Shown here: piece by piece, positions 18,772 through 26,454 of the stretch | Layout of the letters: each line of letters begins with the position of its first letter | Position numbering within the stretch: the first letter of the stretch is position 1 | DNA from: Chryseobacterium takakiae | GTDB lineage: Bacteria > Bacteroidota > Bacteroidia > Flavobacteriales > Weeksellaceae | Direction: 5' to 3' | Assembly (NCBI RefSeq): GCF_900129385.1 | Contig: NZ_FQVO01000001.1 | Span: 496,001-560,000 of the forward strand | Length of the DNA: 64,000 nucleotides | Notes under the pieces: generated by a model | Seen by the model: only the letters and a program-made list of their open reading frames with translations | Databases searched by the model: none | Told to the model about the DNA's origin: nothing | Program-made: the position numbers and the translations under genes

Positions 18772-19602
18772 ATGTATATTATTACAGATCAGTTAAGAGA
18801 AAATGGTTTCAGCATCAACCGTTTGGATCAGGCTATAAAGAGAAACAATAATAAAAGACAATTTACCACGCTTGAATACTTTTGCATCTACATTATTATG
18901 GAAGATCTTCATCTGATAGTAGAAAATAATTCATATAATATAGCCGCCGGAAACATCGTCTTTGTAGGACCGCAAAAAAATGTACAGTTTTTAAAAGCAC
19001 GAGGGTACGACACCTTCCTCATCACATTTTCCTCTACTTTCTACGAACGGTCTATAAAAGACAGCTTATTTATAAATTCGCAACTTTTTTTCAATTATAA
19101 TTCCGACATTTTCGTCGCTCCCTTTATCAATATAGAAGAAATGCGGGTGGTATTTATGGACAGAATGGAAAGTTTCCGCAAAAAAGACAAAAGCCTTTAT
19201 CTTTCTGCCGCCCACAATGCAATTGAGAGATTAATGCTGGATGCTTTCCTTCATATCCCTACCGAAGATGTAAAAAAAGACATAAAATTTGATTATCTTT
19301 ATTGTGTAAACAAATTCAAAGTTACTTTACAAAGAGATTATAAGACTGCTAAAAAAGTTTCTCACTACGCAGCCGAGCTAAATGTAACTCCAAGAAAACT
19401 CACAGAAATGACTGAATATGTTTTGGGAAAAAGCGCAAAACACGTTATCATTGAGAAACTTATATCAGAATCTAAAAAAATGCTCAGCTATACCAACTAT
19501 ACGATTTCGCAGATCGCTTATGAGCTGGGATTCAGCGATGAAGGCAACTTTACAAATTTTTTTAAAAAACACACACAAAAAAACCCTTCAGAAATGAGAT
19601 AA
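18772..19602 (+). CDS. AraC-family transcriptional regulator
   Basis: A 276-residue regulator. The C-terminal 100 residues carry the two AraC helix-turn-helix motifs: VSHYAAELNVTPRKLTEM near 192-210 and ISQIAYELGFSDEGNFTNFF near 245-264, followed by KNPSEMR. The N-terminal 170 residues form a cupin-like or unknown sensor domain (VENNSYNIAAGNIVFVGP) without clear ligand residues. It is the first gene of the plus-strand unit, 53 bases before the first fimbrial-type subunit gene and in the same direction, so it probably regulates or is co-transcribed with that operon. A -7-like AATCTTTG lies near 18720-18727. The effector is unknown. Confidence 0.85.
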   Translation: MYIITDQLRENGFSINRLDQAIKRNNNKRQFTTLEYFCIYIIMEDLHLIVENNSYNIAAGNIVFVGPQKNVQFLKARGYDTFLITFSSTFYERSIKDSLFINSQLFFNYNSDIFVAPFINIEEMRVVFMDRMESFRKKDKSLYLSAAHNAIERLMLDAFLHIPTEDVKKDIKFDYLYCVNKFKVTLQRDYKTAKKVSHYAAELNVTPRKLTEMTEYVLGKSAKHVIIEKLISESKKMLSYTNYTISQIAYELGFSDEGNFTNFFKKHTQKNPSEMR

Positions 19603-19655
19603 TTGAAAAATATTTGTATATTTGATTAAGTAACCACACGGTGATAAATCAGGAA

Positions 19656-20075
19656 ATGTACATCAAATATTTTTTCATAGTATTTTGTCTTCTGGCCTTT
19701 ACTTCTGTCAGTGCGCAACACGATGGAACTACTGTGAATGTACGCTTATATCCTGTTCAGATGCTGGCAATAAGCCCTGCGGTTATAAATTCACCCGAAA
19801 CAAAAGCTAATAAGGAATCCAGTTTTGTTGTCATTTCAAGCCCTTCCGGATTTGAGATTATCATGCAGCAAAATGTGTACAATCAGTCTGCCGGTTTTAA
19901 AAATTCAGATTCCGGTCAGCTTTTTGGGGAAAAAGATAAAGCATATAATCTCATTAACTATGAAAAAGGCGTTGTTGAAAAAATATTTGAGATCAATCAT
20001 CATGCTAAAGAAGAAAAAAATTATACTCCAAATAAGGACAACAACTATTATATTTTAACAATGATGTCCAATTAG
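19656..20075 (+). CDS. Small secreted protein, possible minor fimbrial subunit
   Basis: A 139-residue exported protein starting at the ATG at 19656; the GTG at 19641 in frame would spoil the signal peptide (MYIKYFFIVFCLLAFTSVSA). After cleavage it begins with GTTVNVRLYPVQMLAIS, closely matching the mature start of the next gene product (NVTLNVRLKPIQTLVVN). It also shares the FVVISSPSGFEIIM / LTIYSTGGFQVKV pattern with it. The second half, charged and lysine-rich, does not match. So it looks like a shortened or diverged relative of the 174-residue subunit, perhaps a minor, base or terminating subunit. It lies 53 bases after the AraC gene. Whether it is assembled is unknown. Confidence 0.7.
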   Translation: MYIKYFFIVFCLLAFTSVSAQHDGTTVNVRLYPVQMLAISPAVINSPETKANKESSFVVISSPSGFEIIMQQNVYNQSAGFKNSDSGQLFGEKDKAYNLINYEKGVVEKIFEINHHAKEEKNYTPNKDNNYYILTMMSN

Positions 20076-20319
20076 AAGAAAAAAAATTAACATTAAAAAC
20101 AAAAATTTTATAGAATTAAAGATTTATTAATTTTCTACTCATAATTAATTAATGATTATTTAACGCTAAAATAATCTTCATTTGTGGAGTTATTTCCACT
20201 TTCATAAATAATTTTTATTGAATATTCAATAAAAGAATAATCTTATGTTGCTTATTATCAGCGACAAAAATCACAAAAAAATAGTCTTTTTTCACAAGAA
20301 TCCTACTCTGGGAACTCAA

Positions 20320-20327
20320 TACATTTG
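20320..20327 (+). promoter_or_regulatory. -7 box upstream of the main subunit gene
   Basis: TACATTTG fits TAnnTTTG exactly and would start RNA near 20334, 38 bases before the ATG at 20372. The -33 region is poor (no TTG at 19-21 bases), which would suit a promoter that needs an activator such as the AraC protein. Confidence 0.45.
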
Positions 20328-20371
20328 CAGCATCAATTTTTGAATTAAAATTAAAAAACAATAATCGATTT

Positions 20372-20896
20372 ATGAAAAAGTGTATTTTAGCTTCTTTTGC
20401 TTTATTAGGGTTCATAACAATTGGAGCACAACAAAATGTTACGTTAAACGTAAGATTAAAACCAATCCAGACTTTGGTAGTTAACAATTCTCAGAAAATT
20501 GTAAACTTAGACTATGTAACGAAAGATGATTATGCAAACGGAGTATCTTCCCTTAATGCAGATCACTTAACAATCTACAGTACAGGAGGATTCCAGGTAA
20601 AAGTAAAAAGCGCCAATGCAGCTTTACAAAACGGTGGTAAAAACATCCAGGCTAATACTATCCAGATTAAAGCAACTGCAGGTACAGATGCTGTAAACGG
20701 AGCACAATATGCACAAGGTACTACCCTTTCTGCTAACGAAACCACATTGGTAACATCTACAGCGGGAGGTGTAAACAAAAAAATCAGTGTTGAGTACAAA
20801 GGTGCAGGAGCAAATGCTTACCTTGACAATTATATCGCAGGACAGGATCCTACAGTATACACTACTGAGCTTACCTACACTATTATTGCACAATAA
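20372..20896 (+). CDS. Secreted single-domain subunit, candidate major pilin of a chaperone-usher-like system
   Basis: This 174-residue protein has a signal peptide (MKKCILASFALLGFITIGAQ). The mature N-terminus NVTLNVRLKPIQTLVVN alternates hydrophobic and polar residues, as a donor strand would. A beta-rich domain follows with DYANGVSSLNADHLTIYSTG and ends TTELTYTIIAQ. The same domain, with DYTNGVS and a TATLQYEITPQ end, forms the C-terminal half of the 341-residue protein two genes on. Lack of cysteine in the mature part, high Ala/Thr/Gly content and small size fit a fibre subunit. It has its own -7 box and is followed by a GAAA-loop hairpin, which would let it be made in excess over the assembly proteins. 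The pilin role is inference from gene order and domain sharing. Confidence 0.7.
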   Translation: MKKCILASFALLGFITIGAQQNVTLNVRLKPIQTLVVNNSQKIVNLDYVTKDDYANGVSSLNADHLTIYSTGGFQVKVKSANAALQNGGKNIQANTIQIKATAGTDAVNGAQYAQGTTLSANETTLVTSTAGGVNKKISVEYKGAGANAYLDNYIAGQDPTVYTTELTYTIIAQ

Positions 20897-20921
20897 TATA
20901 TTGTAGATCTATTTATAAAAT

Positions 20922-20951
20922 AAAAATGCTACAAGAAATTGTGGCATTTTT
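20922..20951 (+). terminator. Hairpin with GAAA loop between subunit and chaperone genes
   Basis: Arms 20922-20934 and 20939-20951 form a 13-base stem with one T-G pair (AAAAATGCTACAA / TTGTGGCATTTTT), closed by the tetraloop GAAA and ending in T5. It sits 25 bases after the subunit stop codon and 24 before the chaperone ATG, so it probably acts as a partial terminator or mRNA 3' end stabiliser. Confidence 0.7.
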
Positions 20952-20975
20952 CATGCTGTTTTAGTCTTAAATTTC

Positions 20976-21791
20976 ATGATGAACAAGACCTATACAATAC
21001 ATCGTATTTACTTTTTTATATTCGTTTTGCTTTTCTCCCTGAATTACGCACAAACAGGAGTTTCCGTATCTCCTCCAAGATTGTATTTCGAATCTACTGC
21101 GGGAAACAGTAATACACAAACCATTACTATTACCAACGTAAGCACAAAAAATACGCTGGATCTTGCGGTAAGCCTCGGAGACTGGGAATATAGCGAAAAA
21201 GGTGAAAATCTTATGTACGCAGCCAATACTTTGAAAAATTCCTGCGCAGGGTGGATCAGTGTAAAAAAAGAAGATAATTATTTTTCGCTGGCACCGGGAG
21301 AAAGAAAAGATATAGATGTTACCATTACCGTTCCCACAAAGCCTGTGGATACATTGGCAGCACACACCGCTGTCCTTTTTGTAAGCCAGATGAATCCTGT
21401 AGATGATGTAGATAATAAAGGGGCAAAAATTAAAGTAAGTATCCGCTCCGGTATTAAGGTCTTTCATAAAATCCCTTCAGCCAAGACTAAAAAAATCGAA
21501 ATCCAGAACCTCACTTTTGATAAATCTAAAAAACAGCTTAATCTGTTTTTTGAAAATCAGGGAAATATCTGGACCGATGGTAAAGTGTACGCAGATTTTG
21601 TAAATATTGAAGACGGCAAGAAGACTTCCATAGATCCCTCTATCATATTTTATACCTTACCCGGCAATAAAAGAGAGATGGATATCTCACTTCCTGCAGA
21701 TCTTCCGAAAGGAAAATATACAGCTTCCGTAATGATTGATTACGGAGATAATAACCTTGAACTCGGAGAGTTAAACTTCACGTATGATTAA
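20976..21791 (+). CDS. Periplasmic PapD-like pilus assembly chaperone
   Basis: A 271-residue exported protein (signal peptide to about residue 24, ...LLFSLNYAQ) built of two Ig-like domains. Domain 1 opens with TGVSVSPPRLYFESTAG, like the start of PapD-type chaperones, where the arginine of the P-x-R segment binds the subunit carboxyl end. It continues with an ITITNVS strand, and LFVSQMNP and IKVSIRSGIKVFHKIP fit the F1-G1 region and domain linker. Domain 2 has IEIQNLTFDKSKKQLNLFFENQG and YTASVMIDYG. It follows the subunit hairpin and its stop overlaps the next gene start by 8 bases. Known chaperones of the archaic class have similar size. The match is by pattern, not by computed alignment. 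Confidence 0.7.
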   Translation: MMNKTYTIHRIYFFIFVLLFSLNYAQTGVSVSPPRLYFESTAGNSNTQTITITNVSTKNTLDLAVSLGDWEYSEKGENLMYAANTLKNSCAGWISVKKEDNYFSLAPGERKDIDVTITVPTKPVDTLAAHTAVLFVSQMNPVDDVDNKGAKIKVSIRSGIKVFHKIPSAKTKKIEIQNLTFDKSKKQLNLFFENQGNIWTDGKVYADFVNIEDGKKTSIDPSIIFYTLPGNKREMDISLPADLPKGKYTASVMIDYGDNNLELGELNFTYD

Positions 21792-22809
21792 AATAATCAC
21801 AGTCTTAGTACTGTTATTAAGTCAATATTGCTATTCACAAATTTCATATTATTCTTGGGTAAACAGTTACATTCAGATCAATTCGTACGACGGAAATACA
21901 AATCCCGATGCCTATACCGCTATGATGAGCGGAAACGGTAATTTTAATATTCCTTCATGGCGTCTGTCTGCAAAACTGAAACAGCCCATAAAATCTACTG
22001 ATGGTAATTACACCATTCCCGGAAACAAAATATCACTTCATCCTGTAGCTTCTTCAGGACAGGGAGAGCCCGGACCGGTACCTACCATTCCGCAGATTGG
22101 TATGCCTCTTAATGTCATTCTTCAGGAGGGCCAGGAAGTATTTCTGGTCCCGAATTCCAATGCGCCGTTGTACAATCAGCCCTCACAGCCGAACGGATAT
22201 TATAACCTGCAGATAAAATTCAGCCTCACCGTAATGGGAGGCGCTTATCTGGGAAGTTATCCTGCATGGATGAAATTCTACGCGCCTGTAGAATTTACCA
22301 TGTATGATAAGTACAATAATGTTATTGGCAAAATGACCCATAACTTTGAAATTCAGATTGGAACATTATCCGGAACTCCTCCTGTTGATCCTCCGCAAAT
22401 GTCACTTACTTTTGCGCCAAATGCACAAAATGCATTACTGGAATTCAAAAGCATGGAAGATTATACCAACGGAGTAAGCGTAACCTACAATAATGCATTG
22501 ATGGTAAAAAGCAATACCAATTATCAGATTAAGCTGAAATCACTCCAGTCTCAGTTTACATCGTCTTACGGTAATACCATTCCTATAGACGCTGTAAAAC
22601 TGGCTCTTTCTTCGGCTACAGTCAATACAAATGTGTATCCTATCTCATTAAGTGCAACGTCACAGCTTGTTGCCAAAGGAAATGCAACGCAGGGAAATAT
22701 GATTTATTATGATGTAAAATATTCTACCATTCATAATGATGAAATTTTTATCAATGCAAAGTCAGACGATTATACCGCAACCCTTCAGTACGAGATAACG
22801 CCTCAATAA
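21784..22809 (+). CDS. Two-domain secreted protein, candidate tip adhesin
   Basis: A 341-residue protein with a signal peptide (MIKIITVLVLLLSQYCYS). The N-terminal half (about 20-200) is an aromatic- and proline-rich beta domain (ISYYSWVNSYIQINSY, GYYNLQIKFSLTVMG, YPAWMKFYAPVEF) with no family I recognise. A PPVDPPQ linker near 205 leads to a C-terminal domain that repeats the 174-residue subunit: MSLTFAPNAQNALLEF, then DYTNGVSVTYNNALMVKSNT, then the end TATLQYEITPQ. An extra ligand-binding domain in front of a pilin domain is the layout of chaperone-usher tip adhesins. It overlaps the chaperone gene by 8 bases and precedes the barrel gene by 6. Ligand unknown. Confidence 0.65.
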   Translation: MIKIITVLVLLLSQYCYSQISYYSWVNSYIQINSYDGNTNPDAYTAMMSGNGNFNIPSWRLSAKLKQPIKSTDGNYTIPGNKISLHPVASSGQGEPGPVPTIPQIGMPLNVILQEGQEVFLVPNSNAPLYNQPSQPNGYYNLQIKFSLTVMGGAYLGSYPAWMKFYAPVEFTMYDKYNNVIGKMTHNFEIQIGTLSGTPPVDPPQMSLTFAPNAQNALLEFKSMEDYTNGVSVTYNNALMVKSNTNYQIKLKSLQSQFTSSYGNTIPIDAVKLALSSATVNTNVYPISLSATSQLVAKGNATQGNMIYYDVKYSTIHNDEIFINAKSDDYTATLQYEITPQ

Positions 22810-22815
22810 AACCAA

Positions 22816-25614
22816 ATGTTTTTAAGCCAATTCCGGAGAATTTTATTTGTATTTCTAATTTCCTTCATTTCTACACTGGTTTCCGCACAGACCGGCAAAG
22901 GGATTACTATGGAAATCCGGACCGATTCCAAGTTTGGACAAGATCGTATTATAAGCACCATTGCTGAAATTAAAAATGATTCTCAAAATCCTTTTAAAGG
23001 CAAACTGAGTATTGTTGTCCCGAAAGGTTTCAGAAATATATCAGTAAATGCTTCAGATATTGAAATACCTGCAGGAGGAAATTTATTTTTGCCCCTGAAA
23101 ATACTTGTAAACAGCAATGCCGGTTTTGGGGAAAGTAAGATAGAATTTACCCTGACAGATTCACAGAATAATGTCATAAAAACCCATACTATCTCCCATA
23201 CCATTGCAGAAAACAACTCCATGGCGATCAGTACGGATATTCCTGTTATCTACATGAGTAATGTGAATGATTCTATAGAAATAAGAGCGAGGGTATCAAA
23301 TTTAGGCAATAAAAAACAAAATGTTACCGTAGTATTTAAAATTCCGGAAACAAACCAGGGAAGTTTTTTTGCAGAGCAGAAAGGAAGCATCTCGGTACAG
23401 AAAGATTCGGTATTTACTTACAGGTTCAGACCTTCCGTTAATATGGTTAAGATTCCCCAGTTCAGTGTAAATGTCGTTGGTTTCAGAGAACCTGATAAAG
23501 AAATATTCGGAAACAGTACGGTTTCCATTCAGAATAATTCTTCCATGCAGCGCTATCGTTCCTTAGAGGATAATACACTCAATTATAATAAAAACAGCAT
23601 TACAACGAGCCTGCGTTATCTGGGAAGAGAAAGCTATTTATACCAGATTATCGGTTCGGGAGGTTTCAATCTTCCTTCCGGATATGTTGCTATCAGAGGG
23701 AATATTTACAAAACCAACGGGCCGGAAGATCCAGTAGTGAACAATACTTTTATTACATATAAAAGAGAGCAGAATGAGTTTACTCTCGGAAACATCACCA
23801 AAATCATCGAAGTTTCGTTATATGGAAGAGGAGCAGAATATGCCTTTACTTCTGCGGATAAAGATAAAAAACTTGAATTCGGCTTTATAGACCAGAGCTT
23901 CAGTCTTATCGACAGAACCCGATTCCTGAAACTTGGGTATGGGTTTTACGTACGCGGCACCTTGGGAGCAAGCAATGCAGCCCGCAATATTTCTGCAGCC
24001 TATATTTTTAAGAGTGATCCTTTTGAAAAGGTAAAGCACAATCTTCTGGGAACCGATTTTCAATATGCTTTTAATAAAATATGGAAAATGAGCGGTAAAT
24101 TATTCAGCGGAATAAGTATGTATGAAAGCATTAATATTACAAAACCTTCCGGTGCAGTAGAAACCCAGTATTCCGGATCTGTAAAGAACATCAATTTAAG
24201 CGGTAACTATTCTTTCAGCACCAATTATTATCCTGGAAATCAGAGAGGAATATTTCAGGTTCAGCAGAACATTTCCAGCAGCATATTTAATGACAAATCT
24301 ATTTATGCCAACATCATGGTGTCCAATTTTTCTCCTAAGTTTTATTTTTTCGATAATAACCTGGAAACAAACAGCAGCAGGCTGGAAACGGGATTCAATT
24401 TCCCTAAAAGAAAAAATTTCGGATTAAGCATCAGTCTTCAGTATCAGAACGAAAATTCCAATACGTACAATTCTTTTTTAGGACTCGCCCAAAGCAGGGA
24501 TCTCAAAGAAATGAGTGCCAGAAGAATGGTGGAACGCGTAAGCTGGTCCAGCCCGGACAGGAAGCATTCATCTATACTGGGTATTGAAACCGGACTTGTC
24601 AACTATCCAGACAGTGATGCCAATCAATATCAGATGCGGCTTACAGGAACATATGCTTACAAATGGCTTAATTTCCAGTATATTTACCAGTATGGCAGCT
24701 ATTATCTTTCCGAATTTGCGTTTTCAAAATTACTAGGTGTTAACAGCAGTTATGAAAAATCATCAGCTTCGGCATTTGTTACCCACCATATGTTTCATGG
24801 AAAGCTGAGCATCAATTCCGGGCTGTCTTATACGGAAGATACACTTTATGGAAAATCACCTTCGGGATTTGTCAATCTGAAATACGCAAAAGAGCAGTAC
24901 GGATTTTATCTGAATTCTTCCTGGTTTAATTATTCCCTTAATAATTTCACCAATAATCTTTTTACTATAGAAGCCGGTGTTACGATTAATTTAAGAAGTA
25001 ATCATCTTGATCCGGGCAAAAAAAGCAATATTAAAGCTTTTGTATATTATGACCACAATAATAATAATGTCTATGATGACGGAGACGAAAAAGCTGCCGG
25101 ATATATCATTATGATTAATAATGTATCATTCAAAACAGATGACAACGGAAATGTTGAATACCGTGCGATTCCTTATAACAAATATAATTTGCGGCAGGTT
25201 ATTCAGCAGGGATGGTATTATGATGAAGCAGCCTTTGATGTAACTACGCACAACCACTCTTTAGAAATTCCGCTGCACCAGAACGGAACGGTTCACGGGA
25301 AAGTAAGTTATGATTTTGACGCCAAAACCTCGCTTGACTTCGATCCTAAACTGGCTGCGATTGCTTTCGATGTATATAAAGATGATATACTTGTAAGACA
25401 CATTATTTCCGATGACAACGGCGAGATTATATCGTTCATAGAATCCGGCAATTACAAGATAAAGCTGAATGAAAATTCGTTGCCCGCCAATACTTATTGC
25501 GAAAATGTCCTTCAGGAATTTAATGTTGAACCGGGAAAAATAGCCGAACTCAGTCCCTTCATTATTAAAGTAAAAGAAAAGAAAATCCGGGTGAAAAAAT
25601 TCGGCAGTCAATAG
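22816..25614 (+). CDS. Outer-membrane beta-barrel protein, candidate usher
   Basis: A 932-residue exported protein (signal peptide ending FISTLVSA). Residues about 27-235 are two or three Ig-like beta domains (ISTIAEIKNDSQNPFKGKLS; IRARVSNLGNKKQNVTVVFK). Residues about 250-735 form a long run of amphipathic strands with many aromatic ends, such as LYQIIGSGGFNLPSGYVAIR and YGFYLNSSWFNYSLNNF, typical of an outer-membrane barrel. The end has two small domains: IKAFVYYDHNNNNVYDDGDE near 740, a Cna-B/SdrD-like fold as in usher C-terminal domains, and VHGKVSYDFDAKTSLDF near 820. Canonical ushers have a different N-terminal domain, so this would be a distinct usher type. It ends the operon. What else: a large porin-like anchor. 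Confidence 0.6.
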   Translation: MFLSQFRRILFVFLISFISTLVSAQTGKGITMEIRTDSKFGQDRIISTIAEIKNDSQNPFKGKLSIVVPKGFRNISVNASDIEIPAGGNLFLPLKILVNSNAGFGESKIEFTLTDSQNNVIKTHTISHTIAENNSMAISTDIPVIYMSNVNDSIEIRARVSNLGNKKQNVTVVFKIPETNQGSFFAEQKGSISVQKDSVFTYRFRPSVNMVKIPQFSVNVVGFREPDKEIFGNSTVSIQNNSSMQRYRSLEDNTLNYNKNSITTSLRYLGRESYLYQIIGSGGFNLPSGYVAIRGNIYKTNGPEDPVVNNTFITYKREQNEFTLGNITKIIEVSLYGRGAEYAFTSADKDKKLEFGFIDQSFSLIDRTRFLKLGYGFYVRGTLGASNAARNISAAYIFKSDPFEKVKHNLLGTDFQYAFNKIWKMSGKLFSGISMYESINITKPSGAVETQYSGSVKNINLSGNYSFSTNYYPGNQRGIFQVQQNISSSIFNDKSIYANIMVSNFSPKFYFFDNNLETNSSRLETGFNFPKRKNFGLSISLQYQNENSNTYNSFLGLAQSRDLKEMSARRMVERVSWSSPDRKHSSILGIETGLVNYPDSDANQYQMRLTGTYAYKWLNFQYIYQYGSYYLSEFAFSKLLGVNSSYEKSSASAFVTHHMFHGKLSINSGLSYTEDTLYGKSPSGFVNLKYAKEQYGFYLNSSWFNYSLNNFTNNLFTIEAGVTINLRSNHLDPGKKSNIKAFVYYDHNNNNVYDDGDEKAAGYIIMINNVSFKTDDNGNVEYRAIPYNKYNLRQVIQQGWYYDEAAFDVTTHNHSLEIPLHQNGTVHGKVSYDFDAKTSLDFDPKLAAIAFDVYKDDILVRHIISDDNGEIISFIESGNYKIKLNENSLPANTYCENVLQEFNVEPGKIAELSPFIIKVKEKKIRVKKFGSQ

Positions 25615-25685
25615 TGCGCTTTTCTTGCCTTTTTGAAATAAAAAAACAAAATCGATATAAATGGTACATTACTTGATCAAATTAT

Positions 25686-25716
25686 TTTGAATTTTTTCAG
25701 CTTCTGATTACATTTG
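25686..25716 (+). promoter_or_regulatory. Consensus Bacteroidetes promoter
   Basis: TTTG at 25686-25689, a 19-base spacer and TACATTTG at 25709-25716 match the TTTG-N19-TAnnTTTG consensus exactly. RNA would start near 25723, ten bases before the ATG at 25733. Confidence 0.65.
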
Positions 25717-25732
25717 TACTAAATTTAAACTT

Positions 25733-26092
25733 ATGAACTACACGCTTGAGCTCAACACACAGGAGTCTGGCTCTAATCTTATTTTTAACACCATAAAATT
25801 TGATACATTCAAGGTAAATATTATTGAAAGATATACCGGTAAAATGAATTTTAATCCGAAATTATGCGAGGTTATTTTTAAGTTAAGAACACTGGATGAT
25901 GAAATTATCAAAAGAAGAGACGGAAATCTCAGAGTAAAAATTAAAGATGACAAATTTGATACTTACCAGCAATTATCAAAAGTGTTAAATTCTTACGATT
26001 ATAAAAATAAATTGATCAACAGGAAAGAAGCAGATCAGAATTATATCCACTTCATGTTGAGCCTGATTATTTTTAATTATGAACTTAATTAA
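25733..26092 (+). CDS. Hypothetical protein
   Basis: I do not recognise this 119-residue protein. It has no signal peptide, membrane helix or cysteine pair (one Cys, in NPKLCEV). It is rich in lysine, asparagine and isoleucine, with predicted beta strands in the first half (NTIKFDTFKVNIIERY) and helices in the second (DTYQQLSKVLNSYDYK). It has a near-perfect promoter of its own 17 bases upstream, so it is separately expressed from the fimbrial operon that ends 118 bases before it. A regulatory or stress role is possible but nothing in the sequence shows it. Confidence 0.55.
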   Translation: MNYTLELNTQESGSNLIFNTIKFDTFKVNIIERYTGKMNFNPKLCEVIFKLRTLDDEIIKRRDGNLRVKIKDDKFDTYQQLSKVLNSYDYKNKLINRKEADQNYIHFMLSLIIFNYELN

Positions 26093-26454
26093 TTACCCAC
26101 CGTACGTATAGAGTTTAGTCAGTTACACGCATCATTTGTATGTATTTGATCACTGGATACCAAATCAATGGCTGAACTCATATACAGTATATCTTACCCT
26201 GATCCGGAGACTATAATTTGTCCGGGTTTTCTTGATGGAAACTTTATTTTCTGCAACACCAATAAACCTCCTTTTTTTCTAACTTTTACAGCATTCATTA
26301 TTGTTCTATGATTGATCATTTTTTATAATTTGATCACTATTATTATATTTAATATGATAATGTGGTATTATAGAAAAATTTTCATTACATTTATTTCACC
26401 AATATTATAATATTTTATCACTGTTTAAAATATTACCACACAAAATACTATAAC
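26093..26454. other. Intergenic region before the choloylglycine-hydrolase operon
   Basis: No gene is visible. A weak hairpin (CCGGA at about 26206 against TCCGG at about 26221, then GTTTTC) could end the upstream transcript. The right half is very AT-rich and should hold the promoter for 26455, but I found no clean consensus. Confidence 0.35.

Noticed and set aside
20215..20487. Open frame of 90 codons on the minus strand
   Set aside because: It overlaps the signal-peptide end of the fimbrial subunit gene and that gene's -7 box; the translation has no protein-like features.
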